In this document: in pieces, positions 35,282-42,772 of the stretch
Numbering within the stretch: the stretch's first letter is position 1
Layout: every line of letters starts with the position of its first letter
Assembly (NCBI RefSeq): GCF_003352915.1
Contig: NZ_CP022314.1
Span: 2,258,272-2,322,271, forward strand
Direction: 5' to 3'
Length of the DNA stretch: 64,000 nucleotides
Source: Arthrobacter sp. PM3
GTDB taxonomy: Bacteria > Actinomycetota > Actinomycetes > Actinomycetales > Micrococcaceae
Program-made: the position numbers and the translations under genes
The notes under the pieces: generated by a model
What the model was told of the DNA's origin: nothing
Databases searched by the model: none
The model's input: the letters and a program-made list of their open reading frames with translations, nothing else

Positions 35282-35342
35282 GTTGCCCTGTCACCTATGG
35301 CCGCCATTCCGGTCCGGAGGCAGCCATAAGTGATAGGGCAAC
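35282..35342. terminator. Bidirectional terminator after flgE
   Basis: A 20-bp stem (35282-35301 with 35323-35342, only two positions unpaired as Watson-Crick, both G-T pairs on one strand) starts 7 bp after the flgE stop. It marks the end of the first flagellar transcript and the left edge of the inserted segment. Confidence 0.85.
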
Positions 35343-35602
35343 GATGGGGCCGGGAGGACGCGGCCGGCGCTTAACCGGCCGCCAGCCTGTAGTGGAACCC
35401 GAGGCGTTCTTCGGCGGGCCACCTCGAAGAATGCGGACTTCTCGAACAGGCGCCTGCCCTCCGCCGTCGAGTGGATCCACAGGATCTTGCCGTCCTCAGT
35501 GACGGCATCCACTGTGCCGCTGCAGATCGGGGTGCCCTGCTTGCGGATCTCCACGTTGGCTTCGGTGAGCGCCGACCAGTCTTTGATGCGTCCGCTTGGC
35601 AT
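35291..35602 (-). CDS. Small conserved-looking protein, probably frameshifted
   Basis: The first about 60 residues (MPSGRIKDWSALTEANVEIR, then KQGTPICSGTVDAVTEDGKI and EGRRLFEKSAFFEV) look like a normal compact beta-rich protein. After about 35420 the frame reads a basic, low-quality tail and runs on through the flgE terminator. A one-base shift there gives EERLGFHYRLAAG and a stop at 35371-35373, short of the hairpin. The native gene therefore was probably 35371-35602, and a small indel has altered its end. The family is not recognised. Confidence 0.5.
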   Translation of the reverse strand: MPSGRIKDWSALTEANVEIRKQGTPICSGTVDAVTEDGKILWIHSTAEGRRLFEKSAFFEVARRRTPRVPLQAGGRLSAGRVLPAPSLPYHLWLPPDRNGGHR

Positions 35603-36000
35603 GTCAGTACTCCTAAGAATTCCTCACCGGATGTATTCCGCGCCGGTGATGTCGATAGTGCCGCCGGGGCTGTGCCGGGAGGACGTGGTGTACGGCGAGC
35701 TTGCCTTCACCAGGAACACTCCGGCGTATTCAGCTCCTCGAGGGGGATCGGATTAGGGCCGCACAGGGTACCGCCAGGCTGCTGGATGGGCGGGGCGATC
35801 ACGAAGCGTGGAGCTCTCCGCGCTTCGTGATCTCTTCGATGAACGAGCCCTGCGCCGATCCTGCCGAGGCCGCGGCCCTGTTGCCGCGCAAACCGCTGCT
35901 GAAGAAGCCGGCGGCTAGGGACAGCATGGAGGCGCGGGAGCAGGTGAGATCGCGGGAAATGCAGATTCGCCGTCACGGTTCTGCGGGCGAGGCAGCTTGA
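35603..36000. other. Gene-poor stretch left of the DUF222-HNH gene
   Basis: No convincing gene. Open frames on both strands are short, without clear ribosome binding sites. The plus-strand piece ending VYGELAFTRNTPAYSAPRG (stop near 35756) might be a decayed gene end but is not recognised. Confidence 0.4.
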
Positions 36001-36050
36001 ATGTCAGAGCCTCCCTCTAGCCTTTGATTGTCAGAGCCTCCCCTTAGCCT
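36001..36050 (+). repeat. Two direct repeats upstream of the DUF222-HNH gene
   Basis: Two copies of TGTCAGAGCCTCCC followed by two variable bases and TAGCCT, at 36002-36023 and 36029-36050, with a 27-bp period, 76 bp ahead of the ATG. Similar TGTC-containing motifs often precede DUF222-HNH genes in actinobacteria (recollection, not checked). Confidence 0.7.
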
Positions 36051-36125
36051 GAAAGTGCGGGCGGGGAGAGGCCCGGCACTGCGGCCCAGGCAGAGGTCCA
36101 CAGAGCGTCCGAAGGAGGGAGGGGC

Positions 36126-37529
36126 ATGGAGGCCGGGGAAGTCGCGGCGGATGACGATGTGACGGCAGACGATAGGTGGGTGCCGCTTGTCGGCTTCCCG
36201 GACCGGGAGGACTCGATGCTGGTCGGCACCGTGAGCTTTCCGCTGGCCTCCTTCCTCACCGCGGACGAGGCTCTCCGCCTGGTCGAGTCCACTGACCGCC
36301 TGATCGGCTGGGCAACAGCCGTGAAACTGCGTGCCTTGGCCCGGGTCGAAGAAGCGATCGGTGAAGACTCTCCCCGGAGGCAAGCCGGACAGCCGGTACG
36401 GTTTGGCGGGGGCGAGGCCCATGCGCTTGCCGTCACCGAAGTATCCGCAGCGTGTGCCGTCTCCGAAGGCACTGCCGCGCGCTCGCTTAATGATGCCGCG
36501 GACTGCGCGGCATCCCAGTGGGCTGTCCTCGAGGCGCTGGAAGACGGCGGGATCTCCGCGGCGCACGCCCGGATCATCCTCGAGCAGGCCCGCTCCCTAC
36601 CGGCCGGGCAGGCCGGGACGTTCTCCAGACTGGCGTTGCGGCGCACCAGGACAAGGCAGGGCCGGCGTCGCACTCCGGCCGAGTTGCGCGCATGCCTGCG
36701 GCGGCTTCGTGAGAGCCTCCACCCTGAGAGTCTCGCGGCACGGAAGGAGGCAGCCCGGCGTGAGCGCGGTGTGTGGATGTCGCCTGAGCCGGACGGCATG
36801 TGCACGCTCACGGCGCTCCTGGACGCGGAAGTCGGAACGGCCATCTTCAACGGGATCGACTGCGATGCACGGCAGGCAGGCGCGAAGGCTGCCGGACCCA
36901 GTGCCGGTCCCGAACCCTGCACACTGTCCGAGCTTCGTGCCGAAGCGCTCGCCCGCCGGCTTCTGGGCGGGACTGATGAGTCGGACGCCGGGGCATTCAG
37001 TGCCGAGGTCATCGTCACCATTCCCGTCGGGCTGGTCCTCGATGGCAGTGCCGACGGCGCAGAGGCTCCCCTGGCGGAACTCGAAGGCTATGGCCCCCTC
37101 GATGCTTCGACGGCCCGACGCCTGGCGGCCCTTGCACCCACGTGGCACCGACTCTTCACCGACTGCACCACCGGTCACGCCCTGGGCGTGGGCCGTGGAG
37201 CCTACCGTCCGCCGAAGGCGCTGCGCCGGTACCTGAAGTGCCGGGACGGGACTTGCCGCTTCCCTGGCTGTACCCGTCCGGCCTCGGGCTGCGAACCCGA
37301 CCACACCATCGAGTGGCAGGACGGTGGAACCACCGATGCCGGCAACCTGGCGATGCTTTGCCGACGGCACCACGCACTGAAGTCGATAGGCGCGTGGACT
37401 TACAGGCAGTCCTCCCCGGCCGGCGACCTCGAGTGGCTTTCACCCTTGGGCCGGGATTACTCCACGGGGCCAGCGGACTTCGGAAAGGCCACTGACCCGC
37501 ACAAGGCGGACGAACCTCCGCCGTTCTAA
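36126..37529 (+). CDS. DUF222 / HNH endonuclease (REP13E12-type)
   Basis: The 467-residue protein has an N-terminal DUF222 region (about residues 30-330) with VESTDRLIGWATAVKLRALA and RIILEQARSLP, and a C-terminal HNH nuclease module. The latter reads CRDGTCRFPGCTRPASGCEP, then DHTIEWQDGGTTDAGNLAML and CRRHHALK; Cys pairs, the central D-H and N/H residues are intact. Such proteins form large paralogous families in actinobacteria, including the REP13E12 repeats of Mycobacterium, and are thought to be mobile or to target DNA at specific sites. Tandem repeats lie upstream. It sits in the segment that splits the flagellar locus. Confidence 0.9.
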   Translation: MEAGEVAADDDVTADDRWVPLVGFPDREDSMLVGTVSFPLASFLTADEALRLVESTDRLIGWATAVKLRALARVEEAIGEDSPRRQAGQPVRFGGGEAHALAVTEVSAACAVSEGTAARSLNDAADCAASQWAVLEALEDGGISAAHARIILEQARSLPAGQAGTFSRLALRRTRTRQGRRRTPAELRACLRRLRESLHPESLAARKEAARRERGVWMSPEPDGMCTLTALLDAEVGTAIFNGIDCDARQAGAKAAGPSAGPEPCTLSELRAEALARRLLGGTDESDAGAFSAEVIVTIPVGLVLDGSADGAEAPLAELEGYGPLDASTARRLAALAPTWHRLFTDCTTGHALGVGRGAYRPPKALRRYLKCRDGTCRFPGCTRPASGCEPDHTIEWQDGGTTDAGNLAMLCRRHHALKSIGAWTYRQSSPAGDLEWLSPLGRDYSTGPADFGKATDPHKADEPPPF

Positions 37530-37566
37530 GGCGGCCCGGTCCTTCCCGGGTTAGTCCAGGGCGTAG

Positions 37567-37729
37567 ACCTGCCCGGGCGTGTTCTGGGCCCTCGACCTCG
37601 TCCGGGACCCGCACACCCGTCAGCGCCGACTGCATGGGCCGCGTCAAGGCCGAACTCCTCCGCCTGGGCCTGCTGCCGTTAATTGCCGACAACCGGATCC
37701 ACGTGGTGCCGCCCGCGGTCGCGCAGTAG
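37567..37729 (+). pseudogene. Remnant of a class-III aminotransferase C-terminus
   Basis: One frame reads VFWALDLVRDPHTR (about 37579-37620) and a second, one base shifted, reads VKAELLRLGLLPLIADNRIH then VVPPAVAQ and a stop (37634-37729). Together these match the end of PLP-dependent class-III aminotransferases (F-W-A-L-E-L-V-R-D and R-I-H-V-V-P-P). The rest of the gene is missing, so this is a frameshifted 3' scrap. Confidence 0.6.
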
Positions 37730-37759
37730 CGGCCTTCCGCCGCGGCTGGCGGCGGCGCG

Positions 37760-38428
37760 TCAGGCGCCCCGCCGGCCCACCATCTCGTTGATCCAGGCCG
37801 GCGCGTACGGGGAGGTGCAGTTCGGCGGGGTGGGGTAGTCCTTGAGCACCCCGAGGCGCTCGCCGATGCCGATCGCGCGGACCCGGTACTCGGCGTGCTC
37901 GATCCCTATCTGCGCCAACGTCGTGTTCATCGCCCACTGCAGCCGGTCCGGGGCGTCCTTCATCTGCCCCTCGATCGTGTCGAGCAGCCCGGAGAGGTCG
38001 AGTCCCTCGGGCGTCGTCGCGACGCGCCCGGCGGTCAGTGCCCAACCCGCGCTCGCGACCACCGGATCCGGGTCCGCCGTCCAGGCCACGCGCAGCTGTT
38101 CGGCGTGCGGGCTCTTTTTGGCCACGTAGTTCACCAGCCAGTCGTGCACCTTGGGGGCGCGGGCCTGGCGCAGCATGGCATCCAGCTCGGCGGGCCCAAA
38201 GTCTTTCGGCCGGCAGACCAGCAGCGCCAGCAGCCTGGCCGCGGTGTCATCCGTGGCCCACAATCCGCGGGCCAGGTCCTGCTGGGTCTTGAGCCGCTTC
38301 GCGACCGCGCGCAACCTGGATAGGTTGACGCCGTGGTCATCGCCGCGCTTCTCGTTGGCCGCGCGCATCTTCGGGTCGTCAAGCGCGGCTAGCTCGGCCA
38401 TTACTGCATCCACCGTCGTCTTCGACAT
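37760..38428 (-). CDS. AlkD-like DNA alkylation repair family protein
   Basis: The 222-residue, all-helical protein has the texture of HEAT-like alkylpurine glycosylase relatives: LWATDDTAARLLALLVCRPK, DWLVNYVAKKSPHAEQLRVA and RVRAIGIGERLGVLKDYPTP followed by PNCTSPYAPAWI. The last segment is typical of this family in actinobacteria. It may remove or sense alkylated bases, but activity cannot be read from sequence. It starts at ATG and lies 52 bp upstream of, and divergent in role from, the P450 gene, on the same strand. Confidence 0.8.
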   Translation of the reverse strand: MSKTTVDAVMAELAALDDPKMRAANEKRGDDHGVNLSRLRAVAKRLKTQQDLARGLWATDDTAARLLALLVCRPKDFGPAELDAMLRQARAPKVHDWLVNYVAKKSPHAEQLRVAWTADPDPVVASAGWALTAGRVATTPEGLDLSGLLDTIEGQMKDAPDRLQWAMNTTLAQIGIEHAEYRVRAIGIGERLGVLKDYPTPPNCTSPYAPAWINEMVGRRGA

Positions 38429-38479
38429 CCCTGCCTCCCGGTCATTCGGTTCTCGGATGCAGTCTACGGCCGCCCCTCC

Positions 38480-39643
38480 TCAGCCGGCCTGCCAGTGCAC
38501 GGGGAGCTCCTTCACGCCGTAAACGATCGTGCTTTCCATCCGCTCGAGGCGCGCCCCGGGCTCCACGGCGAGCCCCGGCAGCCGGGAGAGCACAGCCTCC
38601 AGGGCGATCCTGGCCTCGAGCCGCGCCAGCGGCGCCCCGAGGCAAAAATGGATGCCCTGGCCAAAGGCGAGGTGACGGTTGGGCGAGCGGCCGGCGTCGA
38701 ACACGTCAGGCTGCGGGAACTGCTCCGGGTCGCGGTTGGCCGAGCCGATCCAGGCCACGAGGGGCGAACCCGCCGGAATGGTTTGGTCGCGCAGTGTGGT
38801 CTCGACGGCGGAGACCCGGTACATCGACTGGACGGGGGAGCGGTAGCGCAGCACCTCCTCGATCGCGTGCGGGAGCAGCGCGGGCTCCGCTGCGAGGCGT
38901 TCGGCCAGGCCCGGTGCCTCGGTGAAGCACAGCACCGCGTTGCCGATCAGGTTGGTGGTGGTCTCGTTGCCCGCGACGAGCAGCAGGGCGCAGAAGCCGA
39001 GCAGTTCCATGACGCTCAGTTTCTGTCCGTCGATCTCGGCCGCGAGGAGCGCGCTGATCAGGTCACTGCCGGGCTGGTGGCGCCGCTGTTCGATCATGCC
39101 CATGAAGTACTCCACCATTTCCCGCTGGCCGCCGGAGTCGCCGGTCCCGGCGGCGTCCGGGGTTTGGCTCACGATCATGTCCGACCACTGCTTAAACCGG
39201 TCCCGGTCCGTCGCCGGGATGCCCATGAGCTCCGCGATCACGATCACGGGCAAGGGGTAGGCCAGCCGGTCGATCAGGTCGGTGCTCCCGGCCGGCACCA
39301 CCGGGTCCAGCAGCTCATGGGTCAGCTCCGAAATACGCGGGCCGAGTGCCTCGACCGCCCGCGGCGTGAACGCCTGGGTCACCAGTGACCGTAACTGCCG
39401 GTGCCGGGGCGGATCCGTGTTGATCAGGCTGGCGGAAAAAAGCTGGCCGGTTTCCGAGGGGTTCTCACCGCCCATCCGGGAGGAGAAGGTGGCGTGCTCG
39501 GACAGGACACGCTGCACGTCGTCGTAGCCGTACACATGCCAGACCCCGGTTTCCTGGTCCTGGAAAACGGGGTCGCTCTGCCGCATGGCCTGGTAGTACG
39601 GAAAGGGATTCAACGGTTGCTCAAGAGCCGGGAACTGCGCCAT
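38480..39643 (-). CDS. Cytochrome P450
   Basis: The 387-residue soluble bacterial P450 has the I-helix GFCALLLVAGNETTTNLIG (A-G-x-E-T motif), the ExxR pair in HAIEEVLRYRSP, and the haem loop FGQGIHFCLGAPLAR with the axial Cys. An aromatic/Pro N-terminal stretch (PLNPFPYYQAMRQSDPVFQD) is typical. It oxidises an unknown substrate and would need a ferredoxin and reductase, none of which is nearby. It lies inside the segment splitting the flagellar locus. Confidence 0.93.
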   Translation of the reverse strand: MAQFPALEQPLNPFPYYQAMRQSDPVFQDQETGVWHVYGYDDVQRVLSEHATFSSRMGGENPSETGQLFSASLINTDPPRHRQLRSLVTQAFTPRAVEALGPRISELTHELLDPVVPAGSTDLIDRLAYPLPVIVIAELMGIPATDRDRFKQWSDMIVSQTPDAAGTGDSGGQREMVEYFMGMIEQRRHQPGSDLISALLAAEIDGQKLSVMELLGFCALLLVAGNETTTNLIGNAVLCFTEAPGLAERLAAEPALLPHAIEEVLRYRSPVQSMYRVSAVETTLRDQTIPAGSPLVAWIGSANRDPEQFPQPDVFDAGRSPNRHLAFGQGIHFCLGAPLARLEARIALEAVLSRLPGLAVEPGARLERMESTIVYGVKELPVHWQAG

Positions 39644-39793
39644 GGCTGGCCTTCCTGATCAGGCGGGCGGCCGTTGCATCCTCGCGCCGGTTCAGCGGGT
39701 CCGGCAACCGCACAGCGGGGCGGGCCGCACGGCCCCGACTGATCCCACCATAGCGATTTCCAACCCTTGATTCCTACCGTCTGAGCTGATTTC

Positions 39794-39820
39794 TAACGAA
39801 GGGGCCCGGCGTGCCGACAG
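39794..39820 (+). promoter_or_regulatory. Sigma-28 type promoter of the flbD operon
   Basis: TAAC (39794-39797), 15 bp, GCCGACAG (39813-39820). The predicted transcript starts near 39827, 37 nt ahead of flbD. It restarts flagellar transcription after the inserted segment. Confidence 0.7.
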
Positions 39821-39863
39821 TACGGATCAGAACACCCTTCCCCTCACAGAGCAGAATCGGCCC

Positions 39864-40166
39864 ATGATCGTCGTCACACGCCTCAACGGAACGCGCTTCG
39901 CGGTCAATCCGGACCTCATCGAGCGCATCCACGAGAGCCCGGACACGCATTTGGTGACGCTCGACGGCGCCGCCTACGTGGTGCTCGAAAGCCTCGCGGA
40001 AGTGGTGGAACTCATCGCCGACTACCGGGCCTACATCCTGAGCAAGGCCAGGGACTTCCCGGCCGTCACCGGGTATCCGCTGAGCCTGGTCCGGACCGAA
40101 GGCCCGGACGACGACGACACCGACGACGGCGCCGGCCCCTCCGCGCCCGTGAAACCCAGAAAGTAA
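39864..40166 (+). CDS. flbD: Flagellar protein FlbD
   Basis: The 100-residue protein begins MIVVTRLNGTRFAVNPDLIE, then RIHESPDTHLVTLDGAAYVV and LESLAEVVELIADYRAYIL, the full FlbD pattern of Gram-positive flagellar loci. An acidic, unstructured tail (GPDDDDTDDGAG) follows. Its role is not well known; it is usually found next to motA. It is the first gene of the second flagellar operon. Confidence 0.92.
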   Translation: MIVVTRLNGTRFAVNPDLIERIHESPDTHLVTLDGAAYVVLESLAEVVELIADYRAYILSKARDFPAVTGYPLSLVRTEGPDDDDTDDGAGPSAPVKPRK

Positions 40167-40180
40167 CCCGGAAAGCAACC

Positions 40181-40993
40181 ATGGATCCCGCAACAGTCAT
40201 TGGACTGCTCCTCGCCTTTGGCTCCGTCATCGCCATGGTGTCGCTCGAAGGCGCCAGCCTGTCGGCGCTGCTGCTGCCGGCGCCCATGATCCTGGTCTTC
40301 GGTGCCACGCTCGCCGTCGGGATCGCCGGCAACACCCTCAAGGACACCCTGCAGGCCTTCAAGGCCGTCCCCAAGATGTTCCTGGGGAAGACCGCCAAGC
40401 CGCAGGAAAGCATCGACCAGATGGTCCGCTTCGCCGAAAAGGCCCGCAGCGAGGGCCTGCTGTCCCTGGAAGAAGAAGCGGCCAGCGTCAAGGATCCGTT
40501 CCTGGCCCGTGCCCTGCAGAACATCGCGGACGGCACCGACGCCGAGGACCTCCGGATGCTGATGGAGGACGAGATCGACTCCAAGGCCCGCAGCGACCAC
40601 GCCAACGCCAAGTTCTTCGCGAGCCTCGGCGGCTACGCGCCGACCGTGGGCATCATCGGCACCGTGGTGTCCCTGACCCACGTCCTGGAAAACCTCTCCA
40701 CACCGGACCACCTCGGCCCGATGATCGCGGCGGCCTTTGTCGCCACCCTGTGGGGCCTGCTGTCCGCCAACTTCATCTGGCTTCCCTTCAGCGCCCGGAT
40801 GAGCCGGCTCTCGGAGCTGGACATCGAGCGGATGACGCTGCTGATGGAAGGCATGCTGTCCGTCCAGTCCGGCGCCCAGCCGCTGCTGCTCGCCGAACGG
40901 CTCCGCGCCATGGTCCCCGAGCACCAGCTCAAGGCCTCCGCGGGCGGCGCGAAGAAGGGCGGCGCTGCGGACAAGATGGACCAGGCCGCGTGA
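40181..40993 (+). CDS. motA: Flagellar motor stator protein MotA
   Basis: The 270-residue protein has four membrane helices (the last pair around YAPTVGIIGTVVSLTHVLEN and MIAAAFVATLWGLLSANFIW) and the large cytoplasmic loop that touches FliG (MVRFAEKARSEGLLSLEEEA). With MotB it forms the ion channel of the motor. A good ribosome binding site (GGAAAG) precedes the ATG. It overlaps motB (GTGA). Confidence 0.96.
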   Translation: MDPATVIGLLLAFGSVIAMVSLEGASLSALLLPAPMILVFGATLAVGIAGNTLKDTLQAFKAVPKMFLGKTAKPQESIDQMVRFAEKARSEGLLSLEEEAASVKDPFLARALQNIADGTDAEDLRMLMEDEIDSKARSDHANAKFFASLGGYAPTVGIIGTVVSLTHVLENLSTPDHLGPMIAAAFVATLWGLLSANFIWLPFSARMSRLSELDIERMTLLMEGMLSVQSGAQPLLLAERLRAMVPEHQLKASAGGAKKGGAADKMDQAA

Positions 40994-41814
40994 GCCCGAG
41001 GCGGCGCGGGCGGAAGAAGCCCGAAGAGCACCACGTCGACGAGCGGTGGATGGCTTCCTACATGGACATGGTCACCGTGCTGATGTGCATGTTCATCGTG
41101 CTGTTCGCCATGTCCACTGTGGACGCGAACAAGTTTGAAAAGCTCCGCAACTCGCTCGCCACCGGCTTCGGCGCGGTGGCGTCGCAAACGGTGGACACGG
41201 CGTCGGGAACTGTGGTGCCGCCGGAACTTGTGGACGAAAACCTGGAAGCCTTCGCCGCCGTGAAGGGCGCGGCCACCACGTCCCCGGAGAACATGGCCCA
41301 GGCCATCAAGGAAGCGGACCGGCTCAAGGCACTGCAGGCGAAAATGCAGGCCGGACTGGACGCCGCCGGGCTTAGCGAGAACGTCGAGTTCCAGATCGAC
41401 CAGCGCGGCCTGACGGTCAAACTCGTCGGATCCCAGGCGTTCTTCGAACCGGACCGCCCCGAGCTTACTGCCCGCGCCAGCCGCGTGCTGCAGATCATCT
41501 CGCCGATCCTGAAGCCGGCCGGGATGGAAGTCATGGTCGAGGGGCACGCCGCGAACGGCATCACCGCCTATCCGTCCACCTGGGAGCTGTCCTCGGCCCG
41601 GTCCGTCAACGTCCTGCGCTACATGGTGGACCGCGGCGGCATCGCGCCCGGAAGCATCGGCGCCGTCGCCTTCGGCTCCGCCCGCCAGGTCAATGACGAC
41701 TCCACCCCGGAGCTCATGGAGCGCAACCGCCGGGTGGACATCGTGGTCATTTCGGACAAGCCCGACGTCGTCCGGGCGCTGATTCCGGAAGCGCTGAAGC
41801 TGAGCGGGAAATAG
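40990..41814 (+). CDS. motB: Flagellar motor stator protein MotB
   Basis: The 274-residue protein has one membrane helix with the proton-binding Asp (WMASYMDMVTVLMCMFIVLF), a linker, and a C-terminal OmpA-like peptidoglycan-binding domain (GMEVMVEGHAANGI, then LSSARSVNVLRYM and RNRRVDIVV). The GTG start overlaps motA. The helix resembles proton-driven rather than sodium-driven stators. Confidence 0.95.
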   Translation: MSPRRRGRKKPEEHHVDERWMASYMDMVTVLMCMFIVLFAMSTVDANKFEKLRNSLATGFGAVASQTVDTASGTVVPPELVDENLEAFAAVKGAATTSPENMAQAIKEADRLKALQAKMQAGLDAAGLSENVEFQIDQRGLTVKLVGSQAFFEPDRPELTARASRVLQIISPILKPAGMEVMVEGHAANGITAYPSTWELSSARSVNVLRYMVDRGGIAPGSIGAVAFGSARQVNDDSTPELMERNRRVDIVVISDKPDVVRALIPEALKLSGK

Positions 41815-41840
41815 GCAGCCCATTGCCTACGGCGAATTGC

Positions 41841-41867
41841 TTACGACGGCAGGTCCCCTGCCGATAG
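41841..41867 (+). promoter_or_regulatory. Sigma-28 type promoter just ahead of fliM
   Basis: TTAC (41841-41844), 15 bp, GCCGATAG (41860-41867), in the gap after motB. The expected transcription start near 41874 is only about 2 nt before the GTG at 41876, so the message would be leaderless or nearly so. Confidence 0.6.
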
Positions 41868-41875
41868 TGGCAACC

Positions 41876-42772
41876 GTGAGTGTTCTGGATGAGCGGGAAG
41901 TGGCTCGGGAGCGGACCGTCAGCGTCTATGACTTCCGTCGCCCCGCCACGCTCGCACGCGAACACAGCCGTGTGCTGGAGCTCGCCTTCGAGACTTTCGC
42001 CCGCCAGTGGGGAACCCAGCTGACCGCCAAGGTCCGGGTCAAGTCCGTGGTGCGCCTCGAAGACGTCAGCATGCTCAGTTACGACGAATACGCCGCGTCG
42101 CTGCCCGCCGTCACGGCCATGGTCCTGTGCGCGGTGGAGACCCAGGACTCCAAACTGGTGGTGCAGTTCCCCGGACCGGCCGCCCTCGGCTGGGTCAATC
42201 GCATGCTCGGCGCCTCAAACGATTCGCCCATGCCGGACCGGAAGTTCACCCAGATTGAGCAGGCCCTGATCAAGGGACTCATGGACGAGGCGCTGGAAGA
42301 CCTCGGCTATTCCCTGGGCCCGCTGCTCAGCGAGTCGGTCCGGGTGGACACCATCCAGTACAACTCCCAGTTCGCCCAGGCCGCCGCGCCCAGCGAGCTG
42401 ATGATCGTCGCCTCGTTCACCATGAGTGTCGGGGACGTCAACGCCCCCGCCACCCTGGCCGTCCCGGCTGCCATCCTGCTGGGCCGGCTCAAGAAGGTGA
42501 ATCCGACCGACACCCGCGGCGACGCCGCGGCGCGTATCAGCGCCCAGCTGGAACAGGTGCCGGTGGAGCTGTCGGTGCGGCTGTCGACGTCGTTTGTCAC
42601 CCCCAGCCAGGTCCTGGGCCTCGCCGTCGGCGACGTCCTGACCCTGCCGCACCTGGAAAACCGGCCCTTTGACCTCACCCTGGACGGGACCCGGCTGGCC
42701 ACCGCCGCACCCGCCCGCAACGGCTCCCGCGCGGCCGCCGTCATTGTCACAATCGAGGAGAACCAACGATGA
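41876..42772 (+). CDS. fliM: Flagellar motor switch protein FliM (without CheY-binding segment)
   Basis: About 298 residues from GTG 41876. The middle and C-terminal FliM domains are clear: VYDFRRPATLAREHSRVLEL, FARQWGTQLTAKVRVKSVVR, FTQIEQALIKGLMDEALEDL and the C-terminal SpoA-like part (LGLAVGDVLTLPHLENRPFD). The usual N-terminal CheY-phosphate binding peptide (L-S-Q-x-E-I-D-A-L-L) and its linker are absent even from an upstream TTG at 41837. The GGxG motif reads MLGASND here. It forms the C ring with FliG and FliN. It overlaps fliN by 4 bp. Confidence 0.92.
   Translation: MSVLDEREVARERTVSVYDFRRPATLAREHSRVLELAFETFARQWGTQLTAKVRVKSVVRLEDVSMLSYDEYAASLPAVTAMVLCAVETQDSKLVVQFPGPAALGWVNRMLGASNDSPMPDRKFTQIEQALIKGLMDEALEDLGYSLGPLLSESVRVDTIQYNSQFAQAAAPSELMIVASFTMSVGDVNAPATLAVPAAILLGRLKKVNPTDTRGDAAARISAQLEQVPVELSVRLSTSFVTPSQVLGLAVGDVLTLPHLENRPFDLTLDGTRLATAAPARNGSRAAAVIVTIEENQR

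Noticed and set aside
37530..37759. Possible small gene between the HNH and AlkD-like genes
   Set aside because: The two readable parts are in different frames and match only the end of an aminotransferase, so it is listed as a remnant.
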